From positions 1 through 32,173 of the forward strand of contig JAHEDI010000009.1 in NCBI GenBank assembly GCA_024641305.1: DNA of 32,173 bases, given 5' to 3'. Every line of letters starts with the position of its first letter. The stretch's first letter is position 1. A program made the position numbers and the translations under genes. Under the pieces are notes generated by a model. It was not told where the DNA came from, made no database searches, and was given only the letters and a program-made list of their open reading frames with translations. Below, one piece after another: positions 16,937 through 24,819 of the stretch. The DNA is from a bacterium. GTDB taxonomy: Bacteria > Actinomycetota > Acidimicrobiia > Spongiisociales > JAENVV01.

Positions 16937-17920
16937 ATGCAGAAGGCCTTTACTCCTTTCAAAGCCGGCTTGGGGTTCCTCGGCGTGCTCGCCGTGGCTG
17001 CCGCCGTGTCCCGAATCGACGGTTGGGGTGACCCGGCATCTAACGAAAGTGCTATCGGGGAAGTCTCACGCTGGTGTGAGCGGGTCGGATCCGGACTACT
17101 TCGCGAACCAATTAATACGCTCGGAAACCTCGGATTTGTCATCTCGGGACTCGCCATGCTCTACGTCCTTGGCAAAGACCGGGCTTCGGGCCTTCCTGCT
17201 ACGAATCGCTTCATCGGGCACTCGCCCCTGGCGCTGCTGTACGCAGGCGCCGCCCTGTTCCTGGGTCCAGGTTCCATGGCGATGCATGGGACTCACACCC
17301 AATTCGGGGCGTGGCTCGACAATGTTTCGATGGTGGCCTACATCCTGGTCCCCTGGCTTCTCAACGTGTCAATCATGGGGCGCTGGTCGAACCGTCGGCT
17401 CTACGGCACCTACGGAAGCCTTTTGGCCATCTACGCGCTCGGATACTGGTTCATTGGCAGCGACCTCGGTATCGGCCTCGACCTGTTCGGCGTAAGCATC
17501 GCCCTGTGGATCATCTCCGAAGTTCTGTACAGATTCCACTCCCCGACGATGCGCTGGGCATCTGGCTTTGTCGGCTTCCTGGTCGGGGCAATCTTCGGGG
17601 TCACGCCGGCCGTCATCGGGGCGGATCTCGCCGGGCACTGGTGGATCCTCTTCTTCGGGCTACCGGGATTGTTGAGTACCCACCCACCGGAAGGTCGCCG
17701 TCGCTACATCCCGTGGTACTGGGTCGGTTCGATCGCGTTCGTGGCGGCGTATGCCATCTGGCTTACCGGCACCAACGACCATCCTGCCTGCAATCCTGAC
17801 TCGCTCATCCAAGCCCACGCCATCTGGCATATGCTCGGGGCGGTCTCGACCTGGAGCTTCTTCATATTCCTGAGAACCGAAACCGTGAAAACCCTTTCGC
17901 CGGTGCAAGCCGCCGGCTAG
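16937..17920 (+). CDS. CREST-superfamily membrane hydrolase, ceramidase-like
   Basis: The 327-residue membrane protein has about seven helices. Motifs of the alkaline ceramidase/PAQR/Per1 (CREST) superfamily are present in order: WCERVGSGLLREPINTLGNLGF (46-67), GPGSMAMHGTHTQFGAWLDN with Ser113, His117 and Asp128, and AHAIWHMLGA with His294 and His298. Together these form the predicted zinc site of an amide hydrolase acting within the membrane. Known relatives hydrolyse ceramides or other lipid amides; the bacterial substrate is unknown. No ribosome binding site precedes ATG 16937. The gene follows the protease by 51 nt and converges on pirin with only 11 nt between stops. Confidence 0.78.
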   Translation: MQKAFTPFKAGLGFLGVLAVAAAVSRIDGWGDPASNESAIGEVSRWCERVGSGLLREPINTLGNLGFVISGLAMLYVLGKDRASGLPATNRFIGHSPLALLYAGAALFLGPGSMAMHGTHTQFGAWLDNVSMVAYILVPWLLNVSIMGRWSNRRLYGTYGSLLAIYALGYWFIGSDLGIGLDLFGVSIALWIISEVLYRFHSPTMRWASGFVGFLVGAIFGVTPAVIGADLAGHWWILFFGLPGLLSTHPPEGRRRYIPWYWVGSIAFVAAYAIWLTGTNDHPACNPDSLIQAHAIWHMLGAVSTWSFFIFLRTETVKTLSPVQAAG

Positions 17921-17947
17921 AGGCCAGTCATTCAGGACCGCGGCTGC
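17905..17947. terminator. Possible bidirectional hairpin across two convergent stop codons
   Basis: GCAAGCCGC (17905-17913) can pair with GCGGCTGC (17940-17947) with one bulged A, bracketing the stops of the ceramidase-like gene and pirin. No T tract follows. It may limit read-through between the convergent genes, but the stem could be chance in G+C-rich DNA. Confidence 0.25.
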
Positions 17948-18966
17948 ATTTCGCGATGCTCGATCTTGCCGTCGGCATGGAGGGCGAACCGGCCTTCCGA
18001 ACGATCGTGGACATGGCTCGGCGACGACCAGGGCCACCCCCCAAACTGAGTGCGGCGGTAGTCATCGAGGGCTTCTTGGAGTTGCTCTGGAGTATTCATG
18101 ACGAACGGTCCCAGCTGAAAGACCGGCGCACCGATCGGCCGACCCTGCAGCAGCAAGAACTGGGCAGGGCCACCTTCATTACTAACGAACGTGGTCACGT
18201 CAGCTTTGAGTTGAACACCAGCGGACTTGGCGATCAGGGTCTCACCGATCGCTACCCGATCACCTTCGAAACAATGCAGAACTCGATTGATCTCACCGTC
18301 GGCGATGGGCATCTGCCAGGTCGCCCCCGATTCCATTCGCACGATCCAGATCCCCAAAGCATTGGCAGGATCAGCCGCCCACGAGTCGGGTGGCGGCGGT
18401 GGAGCTCGGTAGCCGTCGACTTCGCCTGCCACGACATCTACGACGACCCCCTTGGCGACATCGACGCTCGGAATGTCCTCGTTCCACAAGATGGCGAAAT
18501 GGGCCGGAACCATTTTGGATGCCGGCGGCAGGTTGAGCCAGATCTGAAACAATTCGAGCGGATTCGGTGAATCTTCTTCGAGAAGAGGGAACATCTCGGC
18601 GTGCATGATGCCCGACCCGGTCGTCAGCCACTGGGCATCGCCACCGCCATAGCGGGCGGTGGCACCCAGGGAATCGGAATGGTCGACATAACCCTGGCGG
18701 ACCACGGTTACCGTCTCAAACCCACGATGTGGATGCTGAGGAAACCCCGGCACCACGTTCCCGTGGTACATGCTCCAGCCGTCTCGGTATGAAAAGTCCG
18801 ATCCGATCTGGCGTCCGGCAAGCGAATCGACCGGCCCAAGCCGGTCGTTACCCGCCGGGTACCGGTCGAGGTGGTGCACGGTGAAAATGAAAGGATCGAT
18901 GCCCGGCCACGGCATACCCAGCTCTACGACTTCGATCACCGGGTCTTTCTGCATAGCTGCCTCCAT
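17932..18966 (-). CDS. Pirin family protein
   Basis: This 344-residue bicupin has the iron-site residues of pirins: His78 and His80 in QHPHRGFETVT, then His122 and Glu124 in GSGIMHAEM. YVDHSDSLG and AQWLTTGSG around them are classic for the N-terminal cupin. The C-terminal cupin holds the QFLLLQGRPIGAPVFQLGPFVMNT segment. Pirins include quercetin 2,3-dioxygenases, redox-sensing co-regulators and partners of metabolic enzymes, so function is not fixed by sequence. At 344 residues it is longer than typical pirins (about 230-300), with an added C-terminal tail rich in Asp, Arg and His. The gene starts 43 nt after the MarR gene on the same strand, so it is probably under MarR control. Confidence 0.92.
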   Translation of the reverse strand: MEAAMQKDPVIEVVELGMPWPGIDPFIFTVHHLDRYPAGNDRLGPVDSLAGRQIGSDFSYRDGWSMYHGNVVPGFPQHPHRGFETVTVVRQGYVDHSDSLGATARYGGGDAQWLTTGSGIMHAEMFPLLEEDSPNPLELFQIWLNLPPASKMVPAHFAILWNEDIPSVDVAKGVVVDVVAGEVDGYRAPPPPPDSWAADPANALGIWIVRMESGATWQMPIADGEINRVLHCFEGDRVAIGETLIAKSAGVQLKADVTTFVSNEGGPAQFLLLQGRPIGAPVFQLGPFVMNTPEQLQEALDDYRRTQFGGWPWSSPSHVHDRSEGRFALHADGKIEHREMQPRS

Positions 18967-19009
18967 GTTCGTTGCATGCTACAAACATCGACCAGCAACC
19001 GGTAAGCGG

Positions 19010-19501
19010 CTAGAAGTCCCCGGCGGATCGTCGCAGGTCTGACAATGACCCAACAACCGCTTTAGTCGTTACGTCGCTGAGGTCATCCATGCCATAGCGA
19101 ATCATCTCAAGATCGCGGGTGGCCGCCAATACCGCTTCCCGCCCTGGCTCAGTTATTTCAGCCAGGGTCGTACGCCGATCAGTCGGATGAGGCTTTCGTC
19201 GCACCAGTCCGGCAGTTTCGAGCCGATCGATTGCATTCGTCACCGAGGTGGGGTGCACCTGAAGACGCTCCCCGATCTTCCCCATCGGAAGCGAGCCTCT
19301 CCTGGTGAAGCTGATGAGTACGAGCGCCTCATATCGTGAGAAGGTCAGACCGTGGGGAGCCAACGCCTCATTGATTCGCGCCAGGACAATCTGGTGCGCC
19401 CTCGTGATTGAGGTGGCGGCCGCCATGGCGTCGGACTCTGCCCATCCATGCGCATCCCAGTTGCGCTTCGCCTCGCCAATCAGGTCGACATGTTCGTCCA
19501 T
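19010..19501 (-). CDS. MarR family transcriptional regulator
   Basis: The 163-residue winged-helix regulator has dimerisation helices at both ends, a recognition region LPMGKIGERLQVHPTSVTNAIDRLETAGLVRR (about 92-123) and the wing HPTDRRTTLAEIT. MarR proteins bind palindromes as dimers and are released by small ligands or oxidation. It contains no Cys, arguing against thiol-based sensing and for a ligand, perhaps an acyl-CoA or aromatic acid. The gene lies directly beside a 30-bp palindrome and diverges from the mutase operon. A TATAGT box ends 8 nt before the ATG and no ribosome binding site is present, so the transcript is probably leaderless. Pirin follows 43 nt downstream. Confidence 0.92.
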   Translation of the reverse strand: MDEHVDLIGEAKRNWDAHGWAESDAMAAATSITRAHQIVLARINEALAPHGLTFSRYEALVLISFTRRGSLPMGKIGERLQVHPTSVTNAIDRLETAGLVRRKPHPTDRRTTLAEITEPGREAVLAATRDLEMIRYGMDDLSDVTTKAVVGSLSDLRRSAGDF

Positions 19502-19509
19502 CGAGGATT

Positions 19510-19515
19510 ACTATA
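19510..19515 (-). promoter_or_regulatory. -10 box of the MarR gene, probably giving a leaderless mRNA
   Basis: Reading leftwards, TATAGT (five of six consensus bases) is followed by 8 nt and then ATG 19501. Transcription would begin at or next to the ATG. A TTGGAC 19 nt upstream, inside the palindrome, could act as -35, so MarR bound to the palindrome would block its own promoter. Confidence 0.55.
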
Positions 19516-19519
19516 GGTA

Positions 19520-19549
19520 GTGCAATAGTTGGACGTCCAACTATTGCAC
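19520..19549. promoter_or_regulatory. Perfect 30-bp palindrome, probable MarR operator
   Basis: The left half GTGCAATAGTTGGAC is mirrored exactly as GTCCAACTATTGCAC, centred between 19534 and 19535, with no spacer and no mismatch. It lies in the 75-nt gap between the divergent MarR gene (19501) and the mutase gene (19577). MarR dimers usually bind palindromes of 16-20 bp near their own promoter, and this one is longer, possibly for two dimers. A role in coordinated repression of both arms is inferred from position. Confidence 0.8.
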
Positions 19550-19576
19550 GGAACAGAGCTGCTCAAAGGAACCACC

Positions 19577-21223
19577 TTGTCAGACAGACCCGATTTGGAG
19601 CAAGATCGACGGACCTGGCAAGACGCCTACGACCGCACACCACTGCGCGACGTTGACTTCGAAACGATGTCCGGCATTCCGGTCGACCCGGTCTATGGCG
19701 AAGGGCCCAATCCAGGCGAGTATCCGTTTACCCGAGGCATCCGCCCATCGATGTATCGATCTCGACTGTGGACGATGCGCATGTTCGCCGGATTCGGTAC
19801 CGCCAGCGACACCAACGCTCGCTTCAAAGAAATTCTTCGCAACGGTGGTACGGGCCTATCAACCGCGTTCGACATGCCGACCCTCATGGGCCGCGACTCC
19901 GACCACGAATGGGCCCTCGGCGAAGTCGGACGGGCTGGAGTAGCCGTCGACACGCTGGCAGACATGCGCGACCTCTTCGCCGGCATCGACCTTGGCCACG
20001 TTTCGACATCGATGACCATCAACGGGCCAGCCCACATCATCATGGCCATGTATATCGCCCTTGCCGAGGAGACTTCTGTCGAACGCTCGTCTCTGAGCGG
20101 CACGATCCAGAATGACATCCTCAAGGAATACCAGGCGCAGAAGGAGTACATCTTCCCGCCCAGGCCGTCGATGCGTCTCATCACCGATCTCATCAGATTC
20201 ACAGCGACCGAAATGCCCCGCTGGCATCCGGTATCGGTTTCGGGTTATCACATCAGGGAAGCCGGAAGCAACGCCCAACAGGAACTGGCGTTCACCCTCG
20301 CCAACGGGTTCGCCTATGTAGAAGCGGCCGTCGCCGCCGGCCTCGATATCGACGACTTCGCTCCCCGATTGAGCTTTTTCTTCAACAGTCACAGTGACTT
20401 CTTCGAAGAGGTAGGCAAGTTCCGTGCGGCCAGACGGATCTGGGCAAGGTGGATGAAGGAACGGTACGGGGCTCAGGACGAACGGAGCATGCTCTGCCGA
20501 TTCCACACCCAGACCGCTGGCGTGTCCCTTACGGCACAACAACCCGAGATCAACGTCGCCCGGGTCGCCCTGCAAGCACTAGCTGCCGTTTTAGGTGGTT
20601 CTCAGAGCCTGCACACAGACAGCTTCGACGAAGCGATGGCCCTGCCTACTGAAGACGCCGCCCGCATCGCGTTGCGAACCCAGCAAATCATCGCCTACGA
20701 GACCGGGGTCGCCAACGTAGCCGATCCACTCGGAGGTTCAGCCTATGTTGAATGGATGACCGACGAAATCGAACGACGAGCCGAGGAGATCTTCGCCCAT
20801 CTCGACCAGCTTGGAGACGGTTCGATCCTCGAAGGGGTTTATGCAGGCATCGACAACGGATACTTCGTTGGAGCCATTGCCGACTCCGGATACCGGTTCG
20901 AGCGCGCCGTTAATGCCGGGCGTCGAATTGTGGTTGGCGTCAACCAGTTCACCGAAGGCGACCACCCCGGCGACCGGAACCTCCTCCGGATCGACCCGCA
21001 AGTCGAAGTCGACCAACTAAAGAGGTTGGCAACCGTCAAACAGGCGAGGAACACAGCTGCCGTGCACGCTGCTCTGTCGGAGTTGGCGATCGATGCCGCC
21101 GAACCAACAGCCAATGTCATGCCTGCCACCATCCGTGCGGTCCACGCCCTCGCGACCGAGGGTGAAATCGTTGCAGCCCTCGAAGCGGTGTTCGGCACGT
21201 ATGAAGAAACGGCAGTCATGTGA
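19577..21223 (+). CDS. B12-dependent acyl-CoA mutase, large (catalytic) subunit
   Basis: This 548-residue subunit is the TIM-barrel domain of the methylmalonyl-CoA mutase superfamily, without the B12-binding domain. Hallmarks are [72 protein letters not shown] and [18 protein letters not shown]. It rearranges the carbon skeleton of an acyl-CoA by a radical mechanism. The position of the substrate-contacting Tyr of methylmalonyl-CoA mutase (RQYAGF) is Phe here (RMFAGF), while the His in SGYH is kept. The Ile and Asp that I recall from 2-hydroxyisobutyryl-CoA mutase are Phe and Ala. TTG 19577 is chosen because AAAGGA precedes it and a TTG at 19529 would lie inside the operator. It overlaps the small-subunit gene by 4 nt. 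The substrate is unresolved. Confidence 0.9.
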   Translation: MSDRPDLEQDRRTWQDAYDRTPLRDVDFETMSGIPVDPVYGEGPNPGEYPFTRGIRPSMYRSRLWTMRMFAGFGTASDTNARFKEILRNGGTGLSTAFDMPTLMGRDSDHEWALGEVGRAGVAVDTLADMRDLFAGIDLGHVSTSMTINGPAHIIMAMYIALAEETSVERSSLSGTIQNDILKEYQAQKEYIFPPRPSMRLITDLIRFTATEMPRWHPVSVSGYHIREAGSNAQQELAFTLANGFAYVEAAVAAGLDIDDFAPRLSFFFNSHSDFFEEVGKFRAARRIWARWMKERYGAQDERSMLCRFHTQTAGVSLTAQQPEINVARVALQALAAVLGGSQSLHTDSFDEAMALPTEDAARIALRTQQIIAYETGVANVADPLGGSAYVEWMTDEIERRAEEIFAHLDQLGDGSILEGVYAGIDNGYFVGAIADSGYRFERAVNAGRRIVVGVNQFTEGDHPGDRNLLRIDPQVEVDQLKRLATVKQARNTAAVHAALSELAIDAAEPTANVMPATIRAVHALATEGEIVAALEAVFGTYEETAVM

Positions 21224-21621
21224 TTCAGCCTCCCCTTCGTATCGTCCTTGCCAAGATCGGCTTCGATGGCCACGACCGCGGGCTCCGCATGGTCGCCCGC
21301 ATGTTGCGCGACGCCGGTTGCGAGGTCATCTACCTCGGCCTGCGCCAAACCACCGAAAACGTGGTCGCGGTGGTCGAACAAGAAGATGCTGATGCGGTCG
21401 GGCTGTCGATGCACAACGCCCAACATCTGACCCTGGCACCCAGGATGGTCGCCGCGCTCCGCAATGCCGACCTCGAGGTACCCGTGATTCTCGGCGGGGT
21501 GATTCCCGACCAGGACGTCGCTCCGCTCATGGATGCAGGGGTCGCCGTCATCCTCGGTCCTGGGTCCTCCGCCGAAAAGGTTGTCTCAGCCGTCCGCACG
21601 GCCGTAGCCTCTCGCTCGTGA
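21220..21621 (+). CDS. B12-binding small subunit of the acyl-CoA mutase
   Basis: This 133-residue Rossmann-like cobalamin-binding protein has the base-off/His-on motif D-x-H-x-x-G as Asp16, His18 and Gly21 in KIGFDGHDRG, followed by GLSMHNAQHL and ILGGVIPDQD, which line the nucleotide-tail pocket. As in HcmB/IcmB-type small subunits, it supplies adenosylcobalamin to the separate catalytic subunit. GTG 21220 overlaps the large-subunit stop, and its own stop overlaps the start of the next gene, so translation is coupled and stoichiometric. Confidence 0.93.
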   Translation: MIQPPLRIVLAKIGFDGHDRGLRMVARMLRDAGCEVIYLGLRQTTENVVAVVEQEDADAVGLSMHNAQHLTLAPRMVAALRNADLEVPVILGGVIPDQDVAPLMDAGVAVILGPGSSAEKVVSAVRTAVASRS

Positions 21622-22592
21622 AACGCGACTCAGTTAGCCCGACCGACCTCCTCCAGGTGGCAAGGTCCGGCAATCGTCACGCGGTCGGCCGGCTTCTCTC
21701 ATTGGTTGAGAAGGGGGGAACCATTGCAGACGAGGTAGCCGCAACCACCCATCCCCTGAGCGGCGACGCACGGATCATCGGGATTACCGGACCCCCTGGT
21801 TCGGGCAAGTCCACCCTCGTGAGTCAACTCTTGAAGGTCATAACCCAGGCCGGTCTGAAACCGGCAGTGATTGCAGTTGACCCGTCGTCACCCCTCACAG
21901 GGGGCGCCATACTCGGGGACCGGGTCCGGATCGACGCTACCGACACCGGCACCTTCATCCGATCGATCGCCACACGCGGACATGCTGGAGGCCTGGCCCT
22001 CGGAGTCCCTGGCGGCGTCAGGGTGCTTGACGCAGTCGGATACGACCCGATCATCATCGAAACGGTCGGAGTCGGGCAAGTCGAGGTCGATGTGACAGCT
22101 ACCGCCGACACGACCATCGTCGTGGCCAACCCCGGGACCGGAGACGCCGTCCAGGCCAATAAAGCGGGACTGCTCGAAGTGGCAGACATCTTCGTGGTGA
22201 ACAAGTCTGATCTCGCCGGCGCCGACGACGCCCGCCGCGACCTGGAATTGATGTTGGATTTGAGTCACATGACCGGACAGGAAGATCCAACCGGGCGCCG
22301 TCCACCCATCGTCATGGCCAACTCGCTGGATGGTTCTGGCTCGATTGAGCTCTGGTCAGCCATTGTCGCCCACGGCAACCATCTCGTATCAACCGGTCAG
22401 ATCAAGGGACGCAGAGCGGCTAGAGCCAGGGCCGAACTCCACAGTCGGGCAGCCGATCGGCTTCTGGCCGCATTGGACCAGACCATCGATTCTCCAGCGG
22501 GACGGGCCATCGTCGACGCGTTACAAAACAAGGACATTTCGCCGACAGAGGCGAGCGATCAATTGATACGACCGATCCTGCGCCAAGACTGA
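21618..22592 (+). CDS. meaB: MeaB/ArgK-type G3E GTPase, mutase chaperone
   Basis: This 324-residue GTPase loads and protects the adenosylcobalamin cofactor of acyl-CoA mutases. It shows the P-loop GPPGSGKST (58-66), the switch stretch VDPSSPLTGGAILGDRVRI, IIIETVGVGQVEVDV and the base-recognition motif NKSD. The length and the C-terminal dimerisation tail match MeaB. It starts at GTG 21618, overlapping the small-subunit stop. The order large subunit, small subunit, MeaB in one tightly packed operon strongly suggests it serves this mutase specifically. The name ArgK (LAO/AO transport kinase) in databases is historical. Confidence 0.93.
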   Translation: MKRDSVSPTDLLQVARSGNRHAVGRLLSLVEKGGTIADEVAATTHPLSGDARIIGITGPPGSGKSTLVSQLLKVITQAGLKPAVIAVDPSSPLTGGAILGDRVRIDATDTGTFIRSIATRGHAGGLALGVPGGVRVLDAVGYDPIIIETVGVGQVEVDVTATADTTIVVANPGTGDAVQANKAGLLEVADIFVVNKSDLAGADDARRDLELMLDLSHMTGQEDPTGRRPPIVMANSLDGSGSIELWSAIVAHGNHLVSTGQIKGRRAARARAELHSRAADRLLAALDQTIDSPAGRAIVDALQNKDISPTEASDQLIRPILRQD

Positions 22593-22626
22593 TCCGGCCT
22601 CAGGGACCGATCACCCCGACTGGAAC

Positions 22627-22703
22627 AGGCGATGACCCAACCCGATGGCCCATGGAACGGGCTTTCCCGAACCGAGCTTTTATGGACCACCGGGTCGTCG
22701 CCT
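22627..22703. terminator. Long stem-loop between convergent meaB and osmC genes
   Basis: AGGCGATGACCC (22627-22638) pairs with GGGTCGTCGCCT (22692-22703) over 12 bp with a single U-G wobble, enclosing 53 nt. It fills the 120-nt convergent gap and could act for both genes. No T tract follows on the plus strand, so it may protect 3' ends rather than terminate by itself. Confidence 0.45.
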
Positions 22704-22712
22704 ATTGGTGGA

Positions 22713-23141
22713 TCAGGCTTCGTGAACCTCAAGTGTGATCGGAACGTTACCGGCCAGCGCCTTGGAGACGGGGCAACCCGCCTTGGCACCTTCGGCCGCC
22801 TCTACGAACCCGGCGTGATCGAGTCCAGGAACATCGCCGCGCAGGACGAGCACCATGCCCGTGATTCCCTGCCCGGGAACAAAGGTGGCAGTTGCTTGGA
22901 CATCGAGTGATGCGGGCGGAAGTCCGGCTTTTCCGAGTGCGTTGGAAAGTGCCATCGAAAAACAAGAAGCGTGGGCAGCGGCGATCAACTCTTCAGGGCT
23001 CGTCTTGCCCCCGTGGGCCTCCGAGCGAGCTTTCCAGTCGACGGCCAACGGTCCGGACGCCCCTGAGGTCAGCGTGGTAGTTCCAGCTCCGGTCATCAGA
23101 TCGCCTTCCCAATGGGTCGACGCAGTCGAGTCAAGTGCCAT
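22713..23141 (-). CDS. OsmC-family peroxiredoxin (organic hydroperoxide reductase)
   Basis: The 142-residue protein has the OsmC fold with the two catalytic cysteines Cys60 in AAHASCFSM and Cys123 in AGCPVSKAL, plus Glu51 in SPEELIAAA. Such enzymes reduce organic hydroperoxides with a dithiol reductant. The N-terminus STASTHWEGDLMTGAG and length match OsmC rather than Ohr. ATG 23141 is preferred because AAAGG lies 7 nt upstream; ATG 23156 and more distal starts lack a site and precede the conserved region. It is transcribed towards meaB and is probably an independent stress gene. Confidence 0.9.
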   Translation of the reverse strand: MALDSTASTHWEGDLMTGAGTTTLTSGASGPLAVDWKARSEAHGGKTSPEELIAAAHASCFSMALSNALGKAGLPPASLDVQATATFVPGQGITGMVLVLRGDVPGLDHAGFVEAAEGAKAGCPVSKALAGNVPITLEVHEA

Positions 23142-23439
23142 GGTGGTGCCTTTCATTAGTTGAGTGCTGGAACAACTGTACCCGTATCCCCCGATGGTCG
23201 GTAAGCCGTCGAAGTGAGGACACGTAGACGAGCCCGCCGGACCGGCGAGGACCGAGAAATTGCTACGTGTATTCACTATGGCGGGCCACAGCACGCTAAC
23301 GTCTCATCCAATGGTGAGGCTTGAGACCTGGCTCGGGACGCACAACGTCTCCCGGGCGTCGTTGCATTCGCCGATCCCGGCCAGATTGCGACAGCAATTG
23401 TGGCCGCAGGAAAGAAAGCTCGAAAGGAATCGATTGCTT
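23142..23439. other. Divergent intergenic region, osmC and LIV-transporter leader
   Basis: This 298-nt gap must hold the promoters of osmC and the importer operon. A small inverted repeat, ATTGC-GACA-GCAAT, sits at 23385-23398, about 40 nt before the binding-protein start. It could be an operator or a leader hairpin, though five-base arms may be chance. No gene is supported here; the open frame upstream of 23440 is out of keeping with the signal peptide that follows. Confidence 0.4.
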
Positions 23440-24738
23440 ATGAAGCTCAAAAACTACCGAGGCCTTATGGCGCTCCTTGTGGTCCTGGCGCTGGTTGCCG
23501 CAGCATGCGGCAGCAGTGACAGCGACGGTGACAGCGACGGGAGCACCAATGGGGGCCCACCTGCCGTATGCGCGTCCGATGCGTTTGGCTGCGTCGAAGT
23601 TGCCTCCGGCGACCCCATCAAAATCGGTTCGTTGCTGGTGACCACCGGCCCGAACTCATCGCTTGGACTCGATAGCCAGTACGGGATCGAAATGGCCCTC
23701 GACTACGCCGACGGCACATTCGACGACACCAACATCACGATCCAGGGCCACGACGTGGTTCTCGTTCCTGAAGACGATGGATGTTCAGCCGAAGGTGGAA
23801 CCGCCGGCGCCAACAAACTGGCCGCCGACACACAGATCGTTGCCGTTATCGGTACGAGCTGTTCATCTGCTGCGCTTGGCACTGCCGACAAGATCCTGGG
23901 CGACAAAGGTGTGACGTTGATTTCACCGTCGAATACCAGCCCGGCCCTAACTGCCGAAGCCACTCGTAACCCGTTTTACTTCCGCACCGCCCACAACGAC
24001 ACGTTGCAGGGAGCGGCCGTAGCCGAGTTCGCGTACAACTTCGAAGGCGTCAAGACCGCCGCCACGATCCATGATGGAAGCCCATACGCCGAAGGCCTCG
24101 CCAACGCGTTTGCTGCTTCGTTCGAGGCCCTTGGTGGAACCATTACGAGCCAGGATGCCATTCAGGTCGGAGATACCGACTTCAGCGGCGTGCTCGCATC
24201 GATCCAGGCAGAATCGCCTGAATTGCTCTACTTCCCGATCTTCGTGGGAGAAGGCAGCCTTCTGGTTCAGCAGGCCAAGACCACCTTGGGCGATTCGGTC
24301 GTCCTGACCGGTTCTGACGGCCTCTGGTCCGATGACTTCTATGCAGCAGCCGGCGACGGTGTCTTCCTGTCGGGTCCCGACGTCTCGGCGTTCGCCGGCG
24401 ATGCCGCCCTGTACAAAGACATCTTCCTACCTCGCTATGCCGAAAAGTACGGATCTGAGCCACTGTCCGCTTTCCATGCTCATGCATGGGACGCCGCGAA
24501 CATCGTGCTCGGAGCCATCGAGAAGGTAGCTGTCGATTCCGGCGGCACGCTGTACATCCCGCGTAGCGGGCTGCGCGATGCCATCGCCGCCACGAGTGGC
24601 TACACCGGCATCACTGGAACGCTTAGCTGTAACGGTAATGGCGACTGCCAGCCGTCGGCCACGATCGCCGTGTTCGAGATTGTCGGGGGCAAGCAAGCTG
24701 CCGACCCTGTGTTCAGCGTCGTGAAGTCGCTCGAGTAA
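23440..24738 (+). CDS. livJ: Branched-chain amino acid-type ABC transporter substrate-binding lipoprotein
   Basis: This 432-residue periplasmic-binding-protein-like lipoprotein belongs to the Peripla_BP_6 (LivJ/LivK) family. The signal peptide ends LVAAAC with Cys23 as the lipidation site, followed by an Asp/Ser/Gly linker. IKIGSLLVTTGPNSSLG opens the first lobe; IGTSCSSAALG and LISPSNTSPALT carry the ligand-contacting serines and threonines; YPxxx-type hinge strands follow. Ligands in this family include Leu/Ile/Val, amides, urea and short acids, so the ligand is unproved. ATG 23440 follows AAAGGA by 11 nt, and TTG 23434 (5 nt away) would add two residues. The gene heads a five-gene importer operon and ends just before a strong hairpin. 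Confidence 0.9.
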   Translation: MKLKNYRGLMALLVVLALVAAACGSSDSDGDSDGSTNGGPPAVCASDAFGCVEVASGDPIKIGSLLVTTGPNSSLGLDSQYGIEMALDYADGTFDDTNITIQGHDVVLVPEDDGCSAEGGTAGANKLAADTQIVAVIGTSCSSAALGTADKILGDKGVTLISPSNTSPALTAEATRNPFYFRTAHNDTLQGAAVAEFAYNFEGVKTAATIHDGSPYAEGLANAFAASFEALGGTITSQDAIQVGDTDFSGVLASIQAESPELLYFPIFVGEGSLLVQQAKTTLGDSVVLTGSDGLWSDDFYAAAGDGVFLSGPDVSAFAGDAALYKDIFLPRYAEKYGSEPLSAFHAHAWDAANIVLGAIEKVAVDSGGTLYIPRSGLRDAIAATSGYTGITGTLSCNGNGDCQPSATIAVFEIVGGKQAADPVFSVVKSLE

Positions 24739-24756
24739 CCGTCAAGACGAAATAGT

Positions 24757-24780
24757 GGGAGGGGGCTTCGGCCCCCTCCC
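24757..24780 (+). terminator. Perfect 10-bp hairpin with UUCG loop after the binding-protein gene
   Basis: GGGAGGGGGC (24757-24766) and GCCCCCTCCC (24771-24780) pair fully around TTCG. No T tract follows, so it probably works as a partial terminator or as an RNA stabiliser protecting the 3' end of the binding-protein mRNA. This would give more binding protein than permease, as is common for such importers. Confidence 0.8.
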
Positions 24781-24819
24781 TGTTACCCAAAACCGAGTTC
24801 ACTGGAGAGAGTGACAAAT

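Noticed and set aside
19520-19549. The palindrome as a mobile-element end or attachment site
   Set aside because: No transposase, integrase or target duplication is nearby, and its position between divergent MarR and mutase genes explains it better as an operator.
23260-23439. Upstream extension of the binding lipoprotein
   Set aside because: The signal peptide and lipobox start at ATG 23440, and 60 added residues would bury them.
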